64,000 bases of DNA from NCBI RefSeq assembly GCF_002954545.1, contig NZ_MSCH01000003.1:2581991-2645990 (forward strand), read 5' to 3'. The position numbers and the translations under genes are program-made. Positions 19,477 through 28,600 of this stretch are shown here, in pieces. Within the stretch, counting starts at the first letter, position 1; each line of letters opens with the position of its first letter. This stretch comes from Psychrosphaera saromensis (lineage in GTDB: Bacteria; Pseudomonadota; Gammaproteobacteria; Enterobacterales; Alteromonadaceae). The notes under the pieces are model-generated. The model searched no databases and had not been told where the DNA came from. It saw nothing but the letters and a program-made list of their open reading frames with translations.

Positions 19477-21357
19477 TTAAGATATGAGTGAGCCAAATCC
19501 AACTTTTAGTTCATCCAAAATACTCATATCATCTATTGTTGATGGAACTTGAACCTCTTCACCATCCACCATTTGGCGCATTACTTTCCTTAGTATTTTG
19601 CCTGAACGAGTTTTTGGCAATCTATCCACCGTTAACACTTCTTTTAATGAGGCAATCGCGCCTATTTGCTCACGAATTAATTCTTTAAGATTGTTATGGA
19701 TATGTGATGTTTCATCAACACCATTTTTCAATACAATAAGCGCCAAAGGTACTTGCCCTTTTAATTCGCACTTAATACCAATAACCGCACATTCAGCCAC
19801 ATCTTTATGATTAGAGATAACTTCCTCCATTTCCCCCGTAGATAATCGGTGACCTGCCACATTTATAACATCGTCCGTACGACCCATAATAAACAGATAA
19901 TCGTCTTTATCGATAAAGCCGCCATCCCCCGTAACATAATAACCAGGGAAACTGGTTAAATAACCAGTTTTAAAGCGTTCTGGATTGTTCCAAATAGTGG
20001 GCAAACAACCCGGAGGTAAAGGCAGCTTTATTGCAATATAACCAGACTCACCTTGTTTTACGGCATTGCCATCATGATCTAATATTTCTACCTGGAAACC
20101 AGGTATAGCAACACCAGCAGCACCTTCTTTTGGCTCAAGCATTTCTATGCCGACTGGAATTCCAGCAATCGCCCAACCAGTCTCAGTTTGCCACCAATGA
20201 TCAATTACAGGTAAATGGGTAATGTCTTTTAGCCAGTGGTATGTAGCTGGGTCTAAACGTTCTCCAGCAAGATATAAACGCTTTAACGCCGACAAGTCAT
20301 ACTTGGATATTTCAGCCCCATTAGGATCTTCTTTACAGATAGCCCTAAAAGCCGTTGGCGCAGAAAACAAAGCATTAACTTTATACTCTTCACACACACG
20401 CCAAAAAGTGCCAGCGTCTGGTGTTTTAATGGGTTTACCTTCATATAAAATGGTTGTGCAGCCGCTAATTAATGGCCCATAAACAATATAAGAATGCCCT
20501 ACTACCCAACCCACATCCGATGCAGCCCAAAATACGTCACCGGGTTTCATGCCATAAATAACATCCATGGAGTATTTCATCGCAACCGCATGTCCGCCGT
20601 TTTCTCTAACCACACCTTTAGGTTTTCCAGTAGTGCCAGATGTATAAAGTATGTATAACGGGTCAGTGCCAAGTACCGGAACCGGCGCGTGTTCTTCGGC
20701 GGTTGCCATCGCAGTTTGCCAGTCAACATCTCTTTGCGGGATTAAATCAGCGTTAAGTACGTCTCTTTGAAAAACAATACAGGTGTCAGGTTTATAATTA
20801 GCATCTTCAAATGCTTTATCAATCATAGGTTTGTATGGAATTACTTTTTCGATTTCAACACCGCAACTGGCGGTAACCACAACCTTTGGTGTGGCATCGT
20901 CAATTCTAACGGCCAGCTCATGGGGAGCAAAACCACCAAAAACCACAGAATGAATAGCACCAAGCCTTGCTGTAGCTAACATAGCTATAGCGGCTTGTGG
21001 GATCATCGGCATATAAATTAATACCCTATCGCCTTTGGTTACGCCCTGTGAAGCTAATACATCGGCAAACTTAGCAACCAGTATTTTCAATTCTGAATAA
21101 GTGTATTGTTCTTTGGTGTTAGTCACTGGAGAGTCATAAATCAATGCAATTTGATCACCACGGCCTTCATTGACATGAAGATCTAGAGCCAAGTAAGAAG
21201 TGTTAAGTGAACCATCGGCATACCAGTGATAAAAGTCGTCTTTATCTTGGCTAAGAATATTATTAGGTGCTTGATACCAGTCGATTAGCTTGGATTTTTC
21301 TTGCCAATATTCCATTGGGTTGGTTTTGGAGTGACTGTACTGGGTTTTATAACTCAT
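19477..21357 (-). CDS. prpE: Propionyl-CoA synthetase (PrpE-type acyl-CoA synthetase)
   Basis: A 626-aa ANL-superfamily ligase. It has an N-terminal acetyl-CoA synthetase cap (MEYWQEKS), the AMP-binding loop YTSGTTGKPKG, the downstream DVGWVVGHSYIVYGPL typical of PrpE, hinge and acceptor motifs TGDGG and GRTDDVINVAGHR, and C-terminal catalytic lysine in RSGKILRK. It activates propionate, and probably acetate less well, with ATP and CoA. Start: ATG 21357 (MSYKTQ) has AAGG about 8 bp upstream; the frame runs 17 codons further without one. No methylcitrate-cycle genes are adjacent. Acs is the main alternative, but the VRENGGHAVAMKYSMD region fits PrpE better. Confidence 0.82.
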   Translation of the reverse strand: MSYKTQYSHSKTNPMEYWQEKSKLIDWYQAPNNILSQDKDDFYHWYADGSLNTSYLALDLHVNEGRGDQIALIYDSPVTNTKEQYTYSELKILVAKFADVLASQGVTKGDRVLIYMPMIPQAAIAMLATARLGAIHSVVFGGFAPHELAVRIDDATPKVVVTASCGVEIEKVIPYKPMIDKAFEDANYKPDTCIVFQRDVLNADLIPQRDVDWQTAMATAEEHAPVPVLGTDPLYILYTSGTTGKPKGVVRENGGHAVAMKYSMDVIYGMKPGDVFWAASDVGWVVGHSYIVYGPLISGCTTILYEGKPIKTPDAGTFWRVCEEYKVNALFSAPTAFRAICKEDPNGAEISKYDLSALKRLYLAGERLDPATYHWLKDITHLPVIDHWWQTETGWAIAGIPVGIEMLEPKEGAAGVAIPGFQVEILDHDGNAVKQGESGYIAIKLPLPPGCLPTIWNNPERFKTGYLTSFPGYYVTGDGGFIDKDDYLFIMGRTDDVINVAGHRLSTGEMEEVISNHKDVAECAVIGIKCELKGQVPLALIVLKNGVDETSHIHNNLKELIREQIGAIASLKEVLTVDRLPKTRSGKILRKVMRQMVDGEEVQVPSTIDDMSILDELKVGFGSLIS

Positions 21358-21559
21358 GGTTTTATCCTTACACTTTTTATGGTTTAAGGATAAAGAAATT
21401 ATTACCAAGCTTATATTAGACCTTTGGCTATATTGTCGACAATTAGTCTAAATACTAGCCAAGATTGAGGTTGTACAAACGCCCTAATAGCATTTAACGC
21501 CATCACAATTCTTAACCGTTAATGGCGGTGATGGCTTTAGATAGGTTGTTATTTACTTT

Positions 21560-22612
21560 TTATCGCGGTTGATTAATGGCTTGAGCTAAATTTACGGCGT
21601 TTCTCCAACGCTTGGAGGCTTGTAATTCATCTAAATCAATATGTGTGTTAGATAATAAACTTAACGCGTTAGATTGCTTGTCAGTGACTTTGTGTTGCAG
21701 TTCGCTTAATACCTGTTTAACGGCATTCTTGTCGTTACATATGAGTACCATGTCACAACCTGCCGTCACCGCCTTTAACGCTTTTTCTGCATAAGACAAA
21801 TGTTCGCCGGCACCAACCATAGATAAGTCGTCACTAAAAATAACGCCGTTAAAGCCCAGTTTTTGCTTAAGAACCGTTTGTAACCAATACTCACTGTAAC
21901 CAACCGGATTGTCGTCGACCGCACTAAAACGAATATGTGCTGGCATCATGCCTTGTAGTTTATTGTTGGCGATCATAGTTTTGAAAATCGCCATGTCGTT
22001 TTGTTCCAACTCAGCAAACGAACGCGTATCAACAGGCGCCGCTACGTGAGTATCTTCTTTGGTGCTGCCGTGTCCTGGGAAATGTTTACCAATACAAGCC
22101 ATGCCTGCATCGGCTAATCCATCACACCAATAGGTAGCTAACTCAGTTGCCAGCTTAATATCAGAATTAAATGACCGATCACCAATAACATCTGAACCAC
22201 GTTCTAAATCTAATACGGGTGAAAACGACACATCAATACCATGAGCAAAACATTCAGAGGCTAACAACCAAGCTAACTCGCTCACGGTTTCAGTTTTATC
22301 AACAGCGACTTCACCTTTTGCTGCAACCGCTTTTTCAAAAAAAGGAGCCAGTTTTCCCATTGCTGGAATTGGGGTAAAACCGTCAGTTTTAAAACGTTGA
22401 ACTCGGCCGCCCTCGTTATCAACGGCAATAACAATTGGTTGTTTTGCTGCTTGGCGTACATCTTTGATTAATTGAGTTAGTTGTTTCGAGTTGTCAAAGT
22501 TACGACTAAATAGAATTAAGCCGCCCACGAGTGGACTTGCTAACATGACTTTTTCGTCTTCAGCTAACACTGTGCCTTCTAAGTCCATCATAACGCTAGA
22601 TTGGTTGATCAT
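21560..22612 (-). CDS. nagZ: Beta-N-acetylhexosaminidase NagZ
   Basis: A 350-aa GH3 glycosidase. The signature KHFPGHGSTKEDTH carries the catalytic acid/base His-Asp loop, and the nucleophile Asp is in IFSDDLSM. Cytoplasmic NagZ removes GlcNAc from anhydro-muropeptides in peptidoglycan recycling, which can feed AmpC induction. Length matches E. coli NagZ (341 aa). Its ATG overlaps the TetR-family gene's TGA stop (ATGA, 22609-22612), so the two are coupled in one transcript. The pairing with a TetR regulator recurs in Alteromonadales. Confidence 0.94.
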   Translation of the reverse strand: MINQSSVMMDLEGTVLAEDEKVMLASPLVGGLILFSRNFDNSKQLTQLIKDVRQAAKQPIVIAVDNEGGRVQRFKTDGFTPIPAMGKLAPFFEKAVAAKGEVAVDKTETVSELAWLLASECFAHGIDVSFSPVLDLERGSDVIGDRSFNSDIKLATELATYWCDGLADAGMACIGKHFPGHGSTKEDTHVAAPVDTRSFAELEQNDMAIFKTMIANNKLQGMMPAHIRFSAVDDNPVGYSEYWLQTVLKQKLGFNGVIFSDDLSMVGAGEHLSYAEKALKAVTAGCDMVLICNDKNAVKQVLSELQHKVTDKQSNALSLLSNTHIDLDELQASKRWRNAVNLAQAINQPR

Positions 22613-23238
22613 GAGTTTATAAATCCTGCTGCTAAAAATGGTAATAGTTCATCAATGATCTGTTCAGTGTTCATTTTCTGATGAAAGTCTTTGTTGGATA
22701 TATCTGACAAGGCATGCGAAGCCGCCAAAGTAAAAACCGAAGTACCTAAAATAAAATGTAAACGCCAGAATAAATCCGCAGGTGTGAGTTCAGGTTTGGT
22801 TTTATGAAACGCTTGTTGAACTTGCGTTAACGCAGAACCATATTTGTCCGTAATGAAAACGCGTAAATGTCCTTGGTAATCCACATACCCTCTTCCTAAC
22901 ATTTGTAAAAAGTACACTGAGCCGTGAGTATTGATTTTTTCCAAGTCTAACAAAGGTTGTTTAAAGCAGCTGCACAGTTGAGTAATTGAGTAATCCGGCT
23001 GGGTTTGACTTAGCTGTTTAATCTCAGTTAACAACTGAGGTAAAAACTGAGACAGGTATCTGTCCATTACCGCTTGTATCAAATCTTTTTTAGAACCAAA
23101 GTGGTAATTAACCGACGCTAAATTAACATTTGCCTTACTGGTTATTTGACGCATAGAGGTTTCGGCAAAACCGGTTATTGCAAATAAATGTTCAGCCGCA
23201 TCTAAGATTTTATCTTTGGTACTACTCTTGTTGGTCAT
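22609..23238 (-). CDS. TetR/AcrR family transcriptional regulator
   Basis: About 209 aa from ATG 23238. The N-terminal DNA-binding helix-turn-helix (KDKILDAAEHLFAITGFAETSMRQI..VNLASVNYHFGSK) is classic TetR. The helical C-terminal ligand/dimer domain is unassigned. The frame extends to a TTG at 23301, but those extra residues (FISLKQSFKTEPSL) do not look like TetR N-termini, so ATG 23238 is preferred; no good Shine-Dalgarno decides it. It is translationally coupled to nagZ. The ligand is unknown; autoregulation of its own operon is plausible. Confidence 0.88.
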   Translation of the reverse strand: MTNKSSTKDKILDAAEHLFAITGFAETSMRQITSKANVNLASVNYHFGSKKDLIQAVMDRYLSQFLPQLLTEIKQLSQTQPDYSITQLCSCFKQPLLDLEKINTHGSVYFLQMLGRGYVDYQGHLRVFITDKYGSALTQVQQAFHKTKPELTPADLFWRLHFILGTSVFTLAASHALSDISNKDFHQKMNTEQIIDELLPFLAAGFINS

Positions 23239-23371
23239 ATAAAGTGAGGGTTCTGTTTTAAACGATTGTTTAAGACTAATAAACATAACCGTTAAATACA
23301 ATTATCATTTCAAAAGGATTGTGATAAACGTACACTAATTATTCAATCAGTGAATTCTGTCAAAAAACGCC

Positions 23372-23400
23372 TTGCATTTTAACGGCCTGATACATAAGAT
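23372..23400 (+). promoter_or_regulatory. Likely promoter of tRNA-Val
   Basis: TTGCAT (23372-23377) and TAAGAT (23395-23400) are spaced by 17 bp, followed by a G+C-rich discriminator AGCCGCCG. The mature tRNA starts 46 bp after the -10. The -35 match is weak (3 of 6). Confidence 0.4.
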
Positions 23401-23414
23401 AGCCGCCGTTAAAA
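23377..23414. repeat. 10-bp inverted repeat spanning the tRNA-Val promoter
   Basis: TTTTAACGGC (23377-23386) and its exact inverse GCCGTTAAAA (23405-23414) flank the putative -10 element, 18 bp apart. It could be a regulator site or a chance fold; there is no T tract to make it a terminator. Confidence 0.4.
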
Positions 23415-23445
23415 CACATCCAGTGCTTTAACTCTACAAAACAAT

Positions 23446-23522
23446 ACAACCGTAGCTCAGTTGGTTAGAGCACTACCTTGACATGGTAGGGGTCGGTGGT
23501 TCGAATCCACTCGGTTGTACCA
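23446..23522 (+). tRNA. tRNA-Val (GAC anticodon)
   Basis: 77 nt including encoded CCA. The acceptor stem ACAACCG pairs with CGGTTGT, with discriminator A. The anticodon stem CTACC/GGTAG has loop TTGACAT and anticodon GAC at 23480-23482. The T arm is GGTGG-TTCGAAT-CCACT and the D arm GCTCAGTTGGTTAGAGC. It directly borders the accessory region to its right. Confidence 0.96.
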
Positions 23523-23554
23523 ATTTCCTCAAGCACTTACGTTATCCTAAATTC

Positions 23555-24255
23555 AAAAAACACCAAGCAAAAATCAATTGATACCACCAATTATAAATGC
23601 ATCTGGAATCATTTTACGTACTTTATAGCATTCATATTTTAAGTAACAGGTGCTACATCTTTAGTGAGTTTATAAACAATAGAGCGAATAGCTAAGATTA
23701 CGTTCATCATTATTAATATGCTCACTTCCTCAGCAGACGTCATAAGTTGCTTTTAAACGTTTCACTAAATCAATAAAACACTTTTGTTGTTTTTCAGTAA
23801 TCAGTACAAATTCAACTGAGCAATGGTTTGTCCATTTTATTATTAACGCCATAGCTGATCATACACAAGGTGTTAAATACAAATAACTGATGAATATCAG
23901 GACGATAACGAATCGTTAATTGTTAAAAGGCTTCAAATATTGGAGCTTTGTCGTGCATAGCGCTTTTAAATTCAAATACGACTAGCGGCAACCCATTAAC
24001 ATAGAAAATACCGTATGGAATAAGCTTAGCGCCCGTAGCCATTCGATTAATGCGTTAAATATTTTGACCAGTTGAGCTAATAGCGTACTCAATGTTACCC
24101 TCTGCCACAATCGCTAATTCAGGTTGAAGCTGCGGTTCTGATTCCTTAGCAAATAAACTTTCTTTAACAACTTGTCCGCCATTTAAGTGCGGATAACCTT
24201 GTTCGCCAGACAGCTCAATAATCGCTTGTTCTAATTTAGCCTCAGTGAATTTCAT
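23555..24255 (-). pseudogene. hsdR remnant: type I restriction endonuclease with central deletion, stops and frameshifts
   Basis: Reading the minus strand from ATG 24255, residues MKFTEAKLEQAIIELSGEQGYP are the usual HsdR N-terminus. After a stop at 24055 the same frame continues with INRMATGAKLIPYGIFYVNG and LPLVVFEFKSA, the HsdR nuclease region with its E-x-K. A second stop (23923) precedes QLTIRYRPDIHQLFVFNTL. The sequence then jumps to FIDLVKRLKATYDVC-stop-GSEHINNDER, and in another frame LAIRSIVYKLTKDVAP, which match the HsdR C-terminal DUF3387 region. About 0.7 kb remains of roughly 3 kb; the helicase motor is gone. It ends about 30 bp from tRNA-Val. No hsdM or hsdS remains were recognised. 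Confidence 0.85.
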
Positions 24256-24272
24256 ATTACAGTCTCTGCTAA

Positions 24273-25670
24273 TTATCTATTAGTGTTTAAAGAACCAATT
24301 AAGTTAGGTTTATCGTGCGCAACAGAGCCTTTAAGAAAGTTAGTAACTACATTTGAAATACGTTGCACTAACTGTTTATCTTTAGTGAAAAATCCTAAAG
24401 GGATATGCACTGGGCTTAAGTCTGGCATTGAAATATGGTAACTAACCGCAGCAAACTCATTTTCCAATAAAATCACTTCAACACTACCGTCAAACAATCC
24501 ATTTAAAACACCTTCGCATGAAGATAAATTACCAAGCTTTTGCTTCCATTCCCGAATAGCTTTTTCTTTAGCTTTATATTGATCATCGCATGGTAAATAC
24601 ATAGCCAATTGGTAGTTATTACCTTTAGCACTTTTTTGATATGCCAACAGACTTTCTTTTGATTTATTGAAGCTTTCACTTATGCCCCAATATCGCGTAT
24701 TAGCGCCTACCCAACTTAGCTCTTTTATTTTAGCTTGTTGCTTTGTCGGTTTTAACTGCTTCAATAATTGCTCTATTTTCGTCCACGGTTGATTACCATA
24801 AAGAGGACCTATGAGAAGTTCATAAGGCTTATTGCCCGTAGTTGTTCCCATTTCAGCAATCATTCCCCGAAAATCAATATCGTCAGTCTTTATAAAACGA
24901 GCAACCGACATATCTTCAAAAGCATCCCAAGCTTGTTTAATGTTTCCGGTATTATTCCCTAATCGAAGGCTATCTGTATCTTTAGAGATAGCCTGACTAA
25001 TCTCGTCGTCATTCTCATATGTTTTATTTACATAGAAAGGTTTAATCTTATTATCAAAATCTATTTCAAATTTTCTCTTTATCCTATGCGCAATAGTTCG
25101 CTTTCGTGTAACTGCATCTACAGAATAAAGGCTTGGTAACGAGTTATCATGTGTTTTTAATTTCCCTAACTCCCCTGACTCAACAAAACGTTGAAAATGC
25201 TTTGCAAACATTTTTCTAGCATGCTGTTCACTCATGCTTTGGACTTCATGATTAACGTCGAGTCTTAACCCCATGTTCCAGCCACTATGTTGATTAGTGA
25301 CTTTATTAAACCCTGCTAACTCAAAAGTTACTTGCGACGTTCTCGATTGAGGTTTCTCTACCATGGGTTTATCTTCTAAAGATGAAAAATACCCTTTTGC
25401 TAAAGCCGTGAGGCATAACCTACCATCTTCTAGGTACGACACTTCACTTTTATTAATGGGCTCTTCTATTGCAACATTAAGCTCCCTTTGGTTAAAACCA
25501 AAAAAAGAAGCCAATTCAAACTTAGATAGTGGCGATATATACAAAGCACGAAGTAGAAATTCTTTTGTAAAAGGAAAACCCTGCTTACTCAAATATGAAT
25601 ATTCAATGCTATATGTTTCAGCAGGAATAATATAATCCACTTCATTAAATTCAATGTAATGATTTTTCAT
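24273..25670 (-). CDS. Putative defence partner protein, 465 aa, possible winged-helix plus degenerate PLD-like fold
   Basis: I do not recognise this protein with certainty. Residues about 33-100 look like a winged helix (FLLRALYISPLSKFELASFFGF, then a strand-rich wing). The middle is charged and helical. The last 180 residues alternate strands and helices: YELLIGPLYG followed by a helix, and EVILLENEFAAVSYHIS near the end, reminiscent of phospholipase D lobes. However, no HxKx4D motif is visible, so catalytic activity is doubtful. It follows the 1660-aa gene by 5 bp and must be co-translated with it. In the Mokosh type I system, a helicase-kinase gene is paired with a PLD-domain gene; this protein is a candidate for that role by position only. 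Confidence 0.6.
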   Translation of the reverse strand: MKNHYIEFNEVDYIIPAETYSIEYSYLSKQGFPFTKEFLLRALYISPLSKFELASFFGFNQRELNVAIEEPINKSEVSYLEDGRLCLTALAKGYFSSLEDKPMVEKPQSRTSQVTFELAGFNKVTNQHSGWNMGLRLDVNHEVQSMSEQHARKMFAKHFQRFVESGELGKLKTHDNSLPSLYSVDAVTRKRTIAHRIKRKFEIDFDNKIKPFYVNKTYENDDEISQAISKDTDSLRLGNNTGNIKQAWDAFEDMSVARFIKTDDIDFRGMIAEMGTTTGNKPYELLIGPLYGNQPWTKIEQLLKQLKPTKQQAKIKELSWVGANTRYWGISESFNKSKESLLAYQKSAKGNNYQLAMYLPCDDQYKAKEKAIREWKQKLGNLSSCEGVLNGLFDGSVEVILLENEFAAVSYHISMPDLSPVHIPLGFFTKDKQLVQRISNVVTNFLKGSVAHDKPNLIGSLNTNR

Positions 25671-25675
25671 AATAA

Positions 25676-28600
25676 TTAAACCGCCTTTTTATGGTTATTA
25701 GTCAATACGTTCAGGAAGGCGTATTGGCCTGTATTGTTATTTTCTTCCATAAACTTAATAACATTACCAAACGGTAAATTACTATTTTTCCCCTGCCACA
25801 TCCGTTTATCTCCAACAATAACAAGACGGTCCATAGCGCGTGACAGTGCTACATTAATTCGATTGGGTAACCGTAAAAAACCAGGGCTTTGTTTATGTTC
25901 AGAACGAGTAACCGATAAAATGATAATACGGTTTTCTTTACCTTGGTAACTATCCACCGTATCAATTTTTAACAAAGCAGTAAGTGCCTCTGAAATCCCA
26001 GCCTTTTTAACTTTTTGTCGAATACGTTTTTTCTGTTCACCGTACATACAAATAACGCCTATAGCGGCTTCTCCCTCTTTAACTTGTTTGTATAGTGAAT
26101 TAACCAAATCAGCATCTTCATCAATACTCAGAAGTAAATCTATAATGGCATCAGCTTCTGCATCGTTAAAGATACTGGTACCCGAGCCTTTCTGATGATG
26201 TGCCTTTTTGCCTAATGAGGAGGTATCTAACCAAGTTGCAGGGGCTACTAATTGCTTAGGAATATTGGTATAAATATCAGGAATGATACGCTCGCCGTTT
26301 TCTAGTTCACCTTGATAAAAACATTGTGAAACCAAAGTGCCTATTGGTGGAGCCATACGATATTGCACTAATAACTTCGCTCCTATTTGCTCACCATAAT
26401 GAGAATTAAAAGCCCGAGCAAAATCACTTTCAATAAGCTCATCTATATCACTACTCGATTTAATTCCTAATTTTCTGGCAAGTGCCTTTTTATGTGGCTC
26501 TGAATACAAAGGCGGAAGTTGCTTGTGATCACCAACCAGTAAAACTCTTTTACCTACCTGCATTGCTATTGCTAATTCACTGGCAATTGATCGCGCAGCT
26601 TCATCAATAATGACCCAGTCATATTGGTTACTCGCTATATCAATATGCCAATTGCCAATACCTACGCAAGTACCTGCGACCAATTGGCGAGATCGAGCTA
26701 AAAATTCATCGAGATTTGCATTGCCTGAATTCATGACTCTTAGCATATCTTTCGATAGTTCAATTAGACGCTTTACACTGTTAGCAATATGAGGTTCTAT
26801 TGCGTATTCATGGTTTAAATTTTTTATTAAAGTGTCACCAACAGCACTTAAATCATCATGCCAATCTTTATTTGTTTGAGCTTCCATTGGTAAGCGACCA
26901 TTCAGTAATGACTTTCGTTCACCAATTCGTTTTTTAAGCTCTTTTTTTTGTTTACCTTCTAATTCTTTATCATCCAGTTTAGTTAATGCGTTAAGCTGCT
27001 CGTCAATAGTCGATAACACTCGCTTATCTAATTCAAGAAAAGCTTCTAAATAATCCTTAGGCGCTTTTAATGACTTAGCTAATGCCATCACTCTAAATTT
27101 TAGTTGTGTAGAAAATTGCTCCGCTTTTTGGCTGACAATATTACTTGAAAGTACATCTTGTAGTGAGTTTGATACGGCTGAATCGCGACTACTAAATCTA
27201 ACGACATCAAGAGGGGTTTTGTGACGACTACAATGCTTACGAATTCTCTCTGCAGCCGTATTTACCGCTTCGTGTGACTGACTTACCAATAATATCCGCT
27301 GAGTACCTAATTTTTCGACTAAGTAATGAACAAAAGCGGCAATAAATTCTGTTTTACCCGTTCCTGGAGGACCTTGTAGCATTGAAAGTGGCCCAAAGTT
27401 CAGTAATTTTTGAAACGCTATTCGTTGTTTGTCATTAAGTTTAATAATATTACCATTATCATCTTTTCGATTATAACGGTCAAAATCTTCTTCGGTGACT
27501 GTATGACCATAGTCAATAGGATCGTGCAGGCAATCAGGATCAAAGTAATCAACTAAGTTTTCGATAACAGAGTCTTTCTCAATAAGTCGAGTTAATGCAT
27601 TTTTACGCTTATTAAATGAAGATTTATCAGCTTTACTTCTAAAGTAAATAATATCCTCTTCTTTAAGTCTATGAACACGACTAGCATAACGTGAAAAGGT
27701 TACTTTATTCAGTCCAGATCTTGCTAGATTTACTTGTCCAATAAGAAACTCATTTTCTCCATCGACAATAATAGCCTCAACCTCATCCTTTGCGGTAAAG
27801 GCATCAAGTGGATCTTTATCAGCTTCATAAGGAAGGACAATTACGTCTTTGTTATCCTTATGTTGCATTGCTTCACCGGTAAGCTCTACATAGGGATGTG
27901 ATTCAGATTCTGTTTGGATAATGGCTTGCCACAGATCTCGCGTAGAAATAGGTTCAACAGTAGTTTCAGGGGTGTTAATTTCAGCAGGTGATAGTAATTC
28001 GGTAACAACATTACGCTCAGAGTTTTCACTGCTTTCAACATTTTCAAATAAAGATTTATTCGCTTCTTTACGTTTAAGCTCAAATTGTTTAATAGCATTT
28101 TCAAAGCTGTAAAGTTGTTTAATCCGGCGATTTAAACTCCCTAATTGACTCGCCCGTCCTTGTTTAATATGAATTGCAAAAGGCACTTCAAAGTCGGCAT
28201 TGTCAACTTCCCGTCTCGAAACACTGTCCCTAATAAGTGGGCTCATACCATGATCAAACTCAAAGCCTACTTTATCGAAAAATAGCTTTTGAATACCACC
28301 TATTCCACAAAAGCTAATAACTAATCCTGAGGGTTTATTTCGGCTCTCTTCTATCGACACATACAACTTACCGTTATCTGGATATATTGTTAATGGCTCA
28401 AAATCATCCCGGCTACCAATTTCAATACTTATCGTTTCGATAGTCGCTTCTATACTTTGTGCGGGGTTATCAACCGCGTCTTTAAAGCGTGTTAACTCTT
28501 TAAAGCCATAATCAGCATCTTTTAATTCTTCAATAATTGCAGCGCTAATCGCTGGATGGTTAGTATTTTCTTGGTTCCATTCAATGTGTAATAGTTCTGC

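Noticed and set aside
21499-21535. 8-bp hairpin (GCCATCAC/GTGATGGC) between nagZ and prpE
   Set aside because: It has no T tract on either strand, so it is not called a terminator.
24273-25670. HKD (HxKx4D) motif as proof of a PLD nuclease in the 465-aa protein
   Set aside because: HRIK near residue 180 does not fit HxK and no other candidate exists; only a fold-level resemblance is reported.
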